The position numbers were made by a program, and so were the translations under genes. The notes beneath the pieces were generated by a model that saw only the letters and a program-made list of their open reading frames with translations, ran no database searches and was not told the DNA's origin. Of a stretch of DNA of 32,673 nt, positions 21,998-31,200 are shown one piece after another. The stretch spans positions 1 through 32,673 of the forward strand of contig FMBT01000249.1 of NCBI GenBank assembly GCA_900095095.1, read 5' to 3'. Positions within the stretch are counted from its first letter, which is position 1. Every line of letters starts with the position of its first letter. This DNA is from Fragilariopsis cylindrus CCMP1102 (taxonomy: Eukaryota > Bacillariophyta > Bacillariophyceae > Bacillariales > Bacillariaceae).

Positions 21998-22925
21998 ATA
22001 TGATATATGGCAACTTCCAACTTCCAACTCACCTCCTTGATGAGCCACAGCGTCGCCACGATTAAGTTGAACGTAGTTTCGGTCACTATTTTTCGTTGAA
22101 ACGAATAATCCACCTGTATACTCGTTCCCGTAATCACTAAGACTAACGACGACCGTAATATAAGAATGTTTATCGTGATGCGGTGCGTGACTTTGACGTT
22201 CACCTGCACGATAACGACGAATTAGAGAATAACATGCCGTACAACTCCTTCCTTTCCCTTGTCACATTTCTCTTTACCATACCATTTGTGTAAAAACGAT
22301 GTAATCTTTTCTGTGTATGGATCCGTCAGTGCACGCAATTTCGCTCTTAGTTCTCGTCGTTCTTCCATATCTTCTCGATAAAATCCTCCTCCTTTGCTTG
22401 GTTGATTAGCTCGTAATGAATCATTATCGATAAATATTTCTTGACTAGTCATACCATCGACTGAATCGGGATCTTTATCTAATTCGAGTGTTGTTGGCCA
22501 TTCGCTATTGTCGCGTCTTCGTTACCACGTAACAGAGTTAATATTTCAGCCACCACCGAACGGGGAACGATACTAGGAAGCACAGCTAAGTCCGAGGAGA
22601 TTGACGAGTTGGCATTATTTTGTCCCATTTGTCGAATTGATCCTGGCATGACATCCACCTTTATTTCAGATTTTGTTTCAGTTTTTGTTTGTGGATCTGA
22701 AAATGAAATTGTTACGGTAGTATTGTATTCATTGAATATCTTAGGTTGCGGTAGGTCGGTTGGTCTTGTCAATCGCTGCTTCGCCGAACACGACGTTGAC
22801 GTTGATGCTGACGATGTGCACTGATTTGTATCTTGATCAATAGCCTCGATGTCGGCATTCAAGGTGGAGGCATATTGGAAAAATATGAGAACGAATTGTA
22901 TATAAGATTTGGTAGAGAAATACAT
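20708..22925 (-). CDS. Secretory 2OG-Fe(II) oxygenase (prolyl 4-hydroxylase-like) with Sel1-like repeats
   Basis: Four exons: 22925-22033, 21820-21593, 21422-21371 and 21262-20708, with GT-AG introns of 212, 170 and 108 nt. A hydrophobic signal peptide (IQFVLIFFQYAS) suggests ER or secretory location. The oxygenase core has SHAPHHDKHSYITVVVSLSD (iron-binding His and Asp), GNEYTGGLFVS, GDAVAHQGDLHHGVHV (distal iron His) and RWSWIMWF (Arg for 2-oxoglutarate). These fit prolyl 4-hydroxylase-type enzymes, which hydroxylate peptidyl proline using O2 and 2OG. Exons 2-4 add a Sel1/TPR-like segment: ASVKLAYAYLK, DMDKAQYLFTEAIESS, GHVFAMFNLGISHLYGYG. The C-terminus ends PTGETPQEF. One-base slips occur near 22505, at TTT 22253-22255, at AA 21384-21385, near 20930 and near 20890. 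Each slip lies inside a continuous family match. Confidence 0.82.
21338..21361. repeat. TA microsatellite in oxygenase intron 3
   Basis: About 12 TA units lie within the 108-nt intron (21263-21370). Confidence 0.9.
21963..21994. repeat. AT microsatellite in oxygenase intron 1
   Basis: About 16 AT units lie within the 212-nt intron (21821-22032). Confidence 0.9.
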
Positions 22926-23369
22926 CTTATTACAACAGATATGCAGAATGCTTATTCAACAGTCGATGAGTTAGTCTATCATACACACTGTTGTTTATTG
23001 TATGTACAGTATGATGTGCTGTCTACAGGAGATATTATCGCTTAGTAGACCTTCCAGTATTCAATAGTAAGATTGTTACTTCAATCTTTTCATAATATAT
23101 AATATTATTAAATTATTATTGACACACGCAATTAATATTTTTGTTTAATCCCTACTGTACAGGATTTCGGCGATCGGAGGATTAGAGAAAATAGGTTATT
23201 TCGTTCCATTTTCTGATAACCGGACGGATGGCCGCAAGACGCAGCAATACAAAAAAAAGTTTTTTTTTCCATTAACTTACATAATAAATAAATTTTTATT
23301 AGAAGTAACAAGATGGATACGACGATTAGCTAATAGGCGCCTACTTATAGCTATATCTTCTTTTGACTA
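22926..23369. other. Divergent intergenic region
   Basis: These 444 bp lie between the oxygenase gene and the phosphotransferase gene, head to head. They are AT-rich with a TAATATATAATATTATTAAAT-like palindromic stretch near 23093-23118. No gene seen. Confidence 0.5.
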
Positions 23370-25649
23370 ATGAAATCCGAATCATGTTCTCTTCGTCACA
23401 CTGATACTGTTGCTATTCGTGATGATCTGCATCCACCACAACACATTGTTGAAGAGATACTTGATCGGCTAAATAAATCCATAATTTTTTTAAATGATGA
23501 TGATGATGATGGCAGCGGCGATGGCGATGGCGACGATGGTGACAATGACGACCAAGAAAATTCAGTCATATCAAAAATTAATAAGAATAAGAATGTTACC
23601 GGTAGTTTTTACTGGCTAGATGATGTTCAAGAAGCTAAATCCGCACAGCAAGAAGTTTACATTCTACGATTTGGTTGCAGTATCAATCATAATACTCTCC
23701 AACGACAACGACGACGACGAAGGCATCTATCATTATCTCAACAATTACAAAAAGAAGAAGATAACGACAATAATAATGACGAAGAATGGATCGAATCGAT
23801 GATATTGGGACAGAATCGTTTAATTCTTCGTATTTGGAAGGGTGGAGCGCGATGGTGGAATTTGAATCGGAATGAAAATCCATATAAGCTATTTTTGGCA
23901 GAAATTATGGGTTATCAAATTGCACGTAATTCATTTGATGAACATCATAGAAAGACAAGAAAAGCAGCTTTAATGGGAAGAAATAAATACCTCAACATCA
24001 ACAACAATAGCAACAATGAGACAAATACAAATAATTATAAAGGAGGCATCAGAGAGAAGAATGATAATGACAATAATAACAACAATAGTAACAATAACAA
24101 CGACCATAATGACTGTGAAAACGAGCACCAGAATCCGAATCGTACCGGTATGCGGAAACACAATAACAACTCTGTACCGATATCAAATTCAAATTCAAGA
24201 AATTCGTCAAATTTGCACCTACCTAAGATTCCTCGGGTCTTGTATTTTCGTTCTTCCTATACTACCACGAGACCATCAGAGCAGCAGAAGAGAGCAACAC
24301 TAGAAGATCCATCACCGTTATGCTGGGCCGTTTTGGAATACGTTGGTCCCGATGACGATGGTGTTTTGCCCTTGCCGACATCGACGACTATTCCGACGAA
24401 AACGATGACAACTGATATAATGATAGACGAAGATAAGGACACCAACGACGTCGAAGAAGTACACGACGTCGAAGTTGATGAGTCGTATTTGAATAGTATG
24501 ACTAAAATTCGAACAGAATTTGGATTTGATGAACCACATCCACGATGGGGGCGAGTTCCCGTTGATCAAGCTTTACAATACGCTAGGACTATAATACAAG
24601 AAGTACTTATACCACTCCATTGCTATTCGTCTCGAGTTGGAAATGGAATACTTGTAGAAGGAGAAGGACAACGACGACGACGACAACAACAACAAATTTC
24701 ATTATTTCATCAAGATGATAAAAATTTCAATATCAATGATGACGTTGGTGTCGCTCAAACTTACTCAAGTATGGTACGTGTCTATCGTCAAGTTTGGAAG
24801 GAGGTAACATTGAACCAGCAACAAAAGCAAAAGCAAAATCAACGAGAATTGAAAGAACAAGGACATTGCTGTGAAGCAGATCTTCGTATCAAAGAATGTA
24901 TCAAACGACTTGAACGAGGTTTGCAGGTACTCGAAGAGACAATTAATAGCAATGACAAGACGATTATCCCACAGCTAGATCCGGTTTTGGTTCATTTGGA
25001 TTTGCAACCACAAAATATTATATTTGGTAAGAAGAATCCTTTATTTTTTCCATCGCCATCGATTGTGAAAGCGACGGCCGTCGATTACCACAATTCTCCT
25101 GATTATTCAGGAGAAACAGAAGAAGAAAACCACTTGAACGACGACGAACCAACTGTATTTTCTGTCCTGGATTGGGAAGATGCGGCTTGGGCTGATCCTC
25201 GCTTCGATTTGATACTATTGTGTAGGAAGGTATGCGCAAATCGTGATCAAGCGAATGCACTTTGGTTTGACTACGCGAATGCGTTGCTGAGCTTCGAAGA
25301 AGAAAGAATGAAGACCGATGATGATAATGATGATGATGATAATAATAACAATTATAATAGTGATGATGACAACAACAAGAAAAACGAGAAACAAAACGAT
25401 GAAGAAGTCTATACCAATACTACTAATACTTCGATGGGATGTCCCACATTGTCGGAATCTTCGAGGCAGAAGAACTTAATTGGGCCCATCGAACCGTGGC
25501 TACAATTAGAAACTGTCCACAGCATAACAACGATGCTGTTGCAGTCTACAGATCTATTCAATTTTGGTCGAAATCCGTGGGAAACAAAAAAGGACTTGTG
25601 GGGTAAACTCCAACGAGAATTCACTCGATTAGACAATTTACTAACTTAG
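23370..25649 (+). CDS. Aminoglycoside/choline-kinase-fold (APH family) phosphotransferase
   Basis: The 759-residue product is one intact reading frame. RLILRIWKGGARWWNL followed by PYKLFLAEIMGYQIAR is the N-lobe nucleotide-binding region. LCWAVLEYVG is the hinge. PVLVHLDLQPQNIIF is the catalytic Brenner motif (HxDxxxxN), and FSVLDWEDAAWADPRFDL carries the metal-binding Asp. This order fits the APH/choline kinase superfamily, which phosphorylates small hydroxyl substrates. The substrate cannot be inferred. It is roughly twice the usual core length because of Asn/Asp/Arg-rich insertions (around residues 40-60, 105-150, 210-275 and 650-680). It has no signal peptide, so a cytosolic site is likely. 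It converges with the SLC4 gene, whose stop lies only 73 bp away, so the 3' UTRs probably overlap. Confidence 0.8.
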   Translation: MKSESCSLRHTDTVAIRDDLHPPQHIVEEILDRLNKSIIFLNDDDDDGSGDGDGDDGDNDDQENSVISKINKNKNVTGSFYWLDDVQEAKSAQQEVYILRFGCSINHNTLQRQRRRRRHLSLSQQLQKEEDNDNNNDEEWIESMILGQNRLILRIWKGGARWWNLNRNENPYKLFLAEIMGYQIARNSFDEHHRKTRKAALMGRNKYLNINNNSNNETNTNNYKGGIREKNDNDNNNNNSNNNNDHNDCENEHQNPNRTGMRKHNNNSVPISNSNSRNSSNLHLPKIPRVLYFRSSYTTTRPSEQQKRATLEDPSPLCWAVLEYVGPDDDGVLPLPTSTTIPTKTMTTDIMIDEDKDTNDVEEVHDVEVDESYLNSMTKIRTEFGFDEPHPRWGRVPVDQALQYARTIIQEVLIPLHCYSSRVGNGILVEGEGQRRRRQQQQISLFHQDDKNFNINDDVGVAQTYSSMVRVYRQVWKEVTLNQQQKQKQNQRELKEQGHCCEADLRIKECIKRLERGLQVLEETINSNDKTIIPQLDPVLVHLDLQPQNIIFGKKNPLFFPSPSIVKATAVDYHNSPDYSGETEEENHLNDDEPTVFSVLDWEDAAWADPRFDLILLCRKVCANRDQANALWFDYANALLSFEEERMKTDDDNDDDDNNNNYNSDDDNNKKNEKQNDEEVYTNTTNTSMGCPTLSESSRQKNLIGPIEPWLQLETVHSITTMLLQSTDLFNFGRNPWETKKDLWGKLQREFTRLDNLLT

Positions 25650-25722
25650 TATGATAAAATCAAGAAGATATTAAGCACAAAAATAAATTTACTCAAAGCT
25701 GTAGCATAGATATGTGTAATGA

Positions 25723-27580
25723 TTAGTCATCCAACATTTTCATATCGTCTTCCGTGACGATTCGTGTTTTTATCAGTCCCCATCGTGCTAATGGCAAAAG
25801 CGCAATAAGAACAGGTGATATCACACCAATCCTAGAATTGGTCACCTTCATCATAGTCCATACACACATCATTTGAGCTATAGTGAAAATCGTTAGCTTA
25901 GATCGTTTTACGGTTTGGAATTTATCTTCAACGACGACGTCTTTGAAGAGACCACGAATCCTATCCCAAAATTCGAGTCCCTGTAAAGACGTGAATCCAA
26001 GATACAAGAAGATTCCAGACAAAGCAGCCTTCGGTACCTTCGCTAGCAAATTTCTTGGAGCGGTAGCAACTGCACATAATCCTATCAAGGCATGAATGGA
26101 AAACCCCGTGACTCGGTTTTCGATAGTACCCTTGACATCTCCTGAGGTTTCGTCTATTTCGACCAGAGCTCGGACATGGGCTGCACTTCTTGTTGGGGCA
26201 CCTACCATGAACGGAAGTCCAAATACGGAAGAAATTGCTGTGAGTCCTGCCAGCACCAACATGTCGCCGTGCATACCATCTAAAACTGACGTTCTTTTAC
26301 CCTTTGTCTGCTTAAATCGGGGATGATTGACCAGACGAGCTGTTATGTTCTGATCTAAATAAAGTAGTATGGCTGCTGCAATTCCCGCTGGAATAGCTGC
26401 CAACCACAATTTCGAATTCACCGTCGTCATCACCGTCGGGATTAAGGACCATGAACGACCTGTCGAAGTAACGAATTGAGAGGGAAGCTGTAAAGCTGGC
26501 AAAGCACCAAATGAACCCCATCTGATCCGGGCAGCACGTGCAATAAGAGTTCCCACAACTACCCCAATAGCTGGAGCAAAGTTCGCGAGATTTTTTCGAA
26601 GCGATGAGGTTAAATAATGTGTCTTTGGTAGATTTTTTAGCGTCAAAGCTGTCCCAAAAGTCGTAAGACACGTGACAAGTGTAAGCAAAGCTGTTGTCGT
26701 CATCGTTGACGAGCGGAATGTTGCGCTTACATCTCCAACAGCCTGAGCAAGAAACAAAACTGAGACTAATACACTAAATATCTCATCAGTCCAACGTGTT
26801 AAATTGAAAACAAAATTCGACGCCGAAGTAACCGCAAAGAGTGCTAAGCACAATGATGCGACCGATCCAGTTGCTGCATATAATGTTAAGAACGGTACTT
26901 GCAAGGACGATGATATTGCAAATATAGCGGCAATAAAGGATACGACTGGACCCTGCGGCCCTACCAATTGCACGGGTTGTGCTGAAAACATCGCGTACAA
27001 CATTCCACTCAAGCTTGTAGATGCTACCATCTCTATAACTCCCATTTGATTCCCTGTTAATGCACCTAATACGCTACCGAGTCCAAGAAGTTGGGGAGAG
27101 TATTTGTTGTGAGGCCAATAATCGTGGAAAGAAAACATCTGATTTATTTTATAGAGGACAGCATTTGTTCCATATGTTATATAGCGAAGTCAATGAAACA
27201 TACCTTCCAAAGCCAACAGCCGGCGCCAAGCATGCAAAGAATAGAAATAAGACTGTTGCTAACGATTGTGTGTTGATACCATCTACGATGTCCGATCTGT
27301 ACTGTGGGAAACGATTTCCGAAATCGCGTTTTACACCTTCAAGGAATGGTTCCAACGATGACGACGATGACGAAGACGACGTTGAGTCGGTCGTTTCAGT
27401 GGCTACATCGAGTATGTTTTTCGTCATCACGGTCGTTGGTGATAGCGGTGCGAAACGATTCGGTTTTTGTATCGATGCAGCTATTGGCGATACGAATGCG
27501 CTCGTCGTAATTTTTGGTGTCGAGCAGAAGCATACAATGCATAGTAGGAATATGGTGGTTGTGATGCTCTTCGTCATCAT
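25723..27580 (-). CDS. SLC4-family bicarbonate/borate-type anion transporter, probable plastid-targeted
   Basis: Exon 1 is 27580-27204 and exon 2 is 27073-25723; the 130-nt GT-AG intron splits a Ser codon, giving AVGFGSVLGALTGNQ. Total length is 575 residues and the frame is intact. SLC4 hallmarks are EPFLEGVKRDFGNRFPQYRS before the first membrane helix, FFACLAPAVGFG, SAQPVQLVGPQGPVVSF, GLPFMVGAPTRSAAHVRAL, and APRNLLAKVPKAALSGIFLYLG with SLQGLEFWDR. About 10-14 hydrophobic helices are visible. SLC4 proteins move HCO3- or borate; diatom members take up bicarbonate. The N-terminus has a signal segment (FLLCIVCFCS) followed by TTSAFVSP, similar to the diatom ASAFAP plastid-import motif. Location in a plastid envelope membrane is therefore likely but inferred. 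A Met at 27138 opens a long frame in the same phase, but its first ~21 codons are intronic. Confidence 0.9.
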
Positions 27581-28262
27581 GATGTCGTTCCTTTTATGTC
27601 TGCTGTTGTATCCTAATATTTTAAAGCAACCATCTCGTAGACCTAATAATCACTTGTACAACCGATATTAATTAATCTACTACAATGTTGCGCCTAAATG
27701 TAGATAGTAGATAGAAGTAGCTGGATTTTAAGTTACGATATGATAGTCACATCTCTTCGAAGCAATTTTCGCGATTTTCGCGTTTGATTTTGTATCCTTG
27801 TTGTACACGTTAGATCGGATGAATCGAATGAATCGAATGAATGAATCATTAATTGCGCGCTCTGATTGGCTGAAATAATGCAATCATTTTGAAAAGAAAA
27901 AAACTTATTATTAATAATACAATACAATAACAATCATCATCGATGTAGTAGAAGTAGACATAAGTACAATTTTAATAGTACAAGTTTACTGTATGATTCA
28001 TTGATACACTCTATGATATCCATAGTTTTTGGTCACAGATAATATTGCATCCGGGTCTGCAATGAATAATTGGAATTTCACGTCAAGTACTGGAGTAGTA
28101 TGATGTCAAAGCAGTAGAATTGCAAAGAATAGATAGAAAATAGATTATATTTGTATGATTTGAAAACCCTGTCATATTACAGATATTCTTACAACTATTG
28201 TGATTTTTCGTTAATCTACTGAAACCAATATTACCGAACTATATATACTTCAAAACATACCA
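27581..28262. other. Intergenic region between SLC4 and EDRF1-like genes
   Basis: These 682 bp lie 5' of the SLC4 gene and would contain its promoter only on the low side of the EDRF1 3' end. A GAATC/GAATGA imperfect tandem lies near 27817-27848, similar to the one near 1003-1030. No gene or tRNA seen. Confidence 0.5.
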
Positions 28263-31200
28263 TTATTTTGAAACAATTACTCCATACTTCTTTTTTATAG
28301 CACATAAGACTTCATAGAGTGTCAACAGTGCAGCAGCTTTTGGATTCACGTCTAATTCATCGTCATCTGGAACATTTCGTACCATCTTGGCCGTGAGACC
28401 TTCACGATACAAGTCCTTGTAAAGATTGCATCAATCTTCACCAAGCTGCGGAGTAATTTAAAACTCTATCATCTACCGATGTGGCAATTGTCGCCATCTT
28501 GTCGTAACAGTCGACAGTGCCTTAGCGAAGTATCCATGGAAAATGCGTCACATGAGTCCAGACAGCAGCCCAAAGCTTTAATCAGTCCCTCTTCTCCAGG
28601 GATGGCAGCATAAAGGCTGGCTAAATCCAAACAAAGTAAACAAAATGTTGGTCCATTGCCCCGAAAATTATTTGAGAAAAAAGTAAATGCTAAACTATAA
28701 TGCTCAAAGGCCTTGGACAATTTTTTCCGTGTGTTGCTCTCATTCAGTTGGCAAGTCCACAATTTTGAAAATGTCAGGGCAAGTTGATAGTGCGTAGCCG
28801 CGGCTTGATGGTTATTATCAGATTGTTGGTAGATCTCTAAAGCGCGAGTCATAGGATCCAATATCGATCGTTCTTCACCGGGAGAAAGTCGCATAACTTG
28901 GAAGATGACAGGTGCGTTGCCACCGCCCAACAAAGACTGTCGACGACGAACGCCAAGTACTAAAAATGTAGAAGCGAGCTGTTCACTGACCATATCCCAT
29001 GTACGAGGATCCACATCTCGTTGATTAAGATCTTCGTGTGCCGTCAGAAGCTGGTTGGCAGCCTGTTGAAGGCAATCTTCGGCATGCTTCGAAGAAGATG
29101 TAGAATCTCGTTTGGCAAAACAGAATTCGCACGTAATTTGTAAGATTGACAGAGATTACACCGTAGTAAGGCTAAGTTCCTCATGTCGTGACATGCTTTA
29201 AAAGATTCCAATCCTGAGCGAACCAAAATTCGGCTGAATCAAGAATGACCTCAGCCGCTAGCTGGGAGACATCATCCTTTTCCTACCCTGGTTGCTGGCC
29301 AACAGTGTTCTGAGTGCAGCCAATAGTACCTTTCCCACTTCTTACATGCGTCGCCTAGGCGTTGTCGTAGCAAGTTGAGTAACACTAACTTATCATTGTG
29401 GGTCTTTCTGATCTAATGACGCCACGATAATTGAAATGCAGTTATAGCTCGACTGTAGGATACACAAGAAGCACCAATACTTTTCTTCTTTCACGTTGTA
29501 ATACGCGTTGTTTTGCTAGAATTTCCCTTGCTGCCGCAATAGCCTCTCAGATTGCTTTCATTCATGTTGAAGGGCGCTACAATGGCTGATAAAGATTGTA
29601 AGCTTACATTTCCTTTTGACTTTTCAACCAAGGCATCCAACAGTACCATTTTCCAGAATTTTCTGTTATGATCCCCGTCTTCTTTGTCGTATTTTCCTTC
29701 CATCGTTTTGTGATGATCAACAAATGCATTCTCAACATCACGAAGAATTTGTATAACGTCATCCCCACTAGTATGGCCGCGATCTCTCCACAATTCATCT
29801 GAGGCAAATGATCGTGCAAAGTGCCCACAATGTTCCAGCAGCCAAATTACTGTAGCTGTAGCGATTCTTGCCACTTTTCATCCTCCAGATTGTCACATTT
29901 TGAGAAACACAACCGAATTCTTCTCCTTTCTTCATTTCTATTTCATAGTAGTCCAATAGATGAGCCGCATCGACAAGCCGACGTGCAGCCGATCTCAAAG
30001 CCTGCATCGCGCTGGAGGAATAATAATTTCCCAAATGATGCTCTGCTAGACGCAGCGAAATATTAACTAGCTTATAATTCATCCCAAAAAGTTGCATCAT
30101 CATTGCGGGTGAAAGTTTTGGAATTTGGTCATCCTTTTCTTCTTGGTTTTTGCTTCTAGAATTCACCTTATGCTGAGCATGTGGTCGTTGTCGACGTCGA
30201 GACCTTTTCAATACTGCCTCTTCCTCTAGTTTTATTGCTTCCTGGTACAGTCTCCTTTCCTCTAGATCTCTCTCAAAAAGAGAAGAAAGAGTCTTGATTC
30301 CGCATACTAGATGATCATGTGCCTTGTTTAAAGCGTCAATTGTAAGCGTGGCATATGGTTGTCGTTCTTTACAGCGTTTGTTGGTTGAATCAGCGGAAGG
30401 TATTGTTGGTGAATATTCAGGTTGTGATAGTCTAGCAGAGTTGATCGAATTTAGAGATGAATTAGTACTAGTCGTGGTCATGGTTACCACGGGCGGTGAA
30501 GGAGACGATGGCAATTCCGAAGAAGAAGATGCATTTCTCGTGGATGTTGCTGTTGGAGTGGTATTTTTCCATTCGGCGCTTTCTGTTGACGTATTATTAT
30601 CTACGACTTCCCTGCCCCAACGACGCTACTCAAATAGGTATCTGCCATGTGTTCACGGACCGATGCCACCATCGATTCGTGTGCGTTGCCGTCGACGTCC
30701 ATCAAGTCTTGTAACAAATCAAGTGTTTGTTGATATAAACTCCGTTGTCGATCTCGAATCGCTCGTTTATGTGATTCCGAAACGGACGAAGCAGAACTTC
30801 CAAGTGGCGCAATCTTAAGGCAAATCGAAACGACATCGTAGCAAGCCACCATATCCACTTCCGTTTCCCTGTGTAGAGATGGACGATATATCATATAGGT
30901 GAATGTTGTGCTGCTTTTGTTGCTGATGTTGCTTGTTACGTCTTCCGTTGTTGCCACTTTGACTACCGTTGTTGTTAGCTTCGGAAAGTGTTTCGTGCCT
31001 CAAGAGATATGTTGCGTGATTACGAGTACAGTTAGTTTTCAGGAAACGCATAAGCGCACTAGCATTCATTCCATGATTTTAGGTGAAAACATATCTTCCG
31101 TTTTGATACCATTGCTACTACGACGATGATGATTGTTGTTACTGCTATTGTTGGAATGGGAATGAATGATATCAAGTGGAAGAGTTGTATCCAGCGTGGA

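Noticed and set aside
27817..27848. GAATC/GAATGA tandem as a possible mobile-element remnant, with the similar one near 1003-1030
   Set aside because: It is short and imperfect, with no terminal repeats or coding sequence nearby; best explained as simple sequence.
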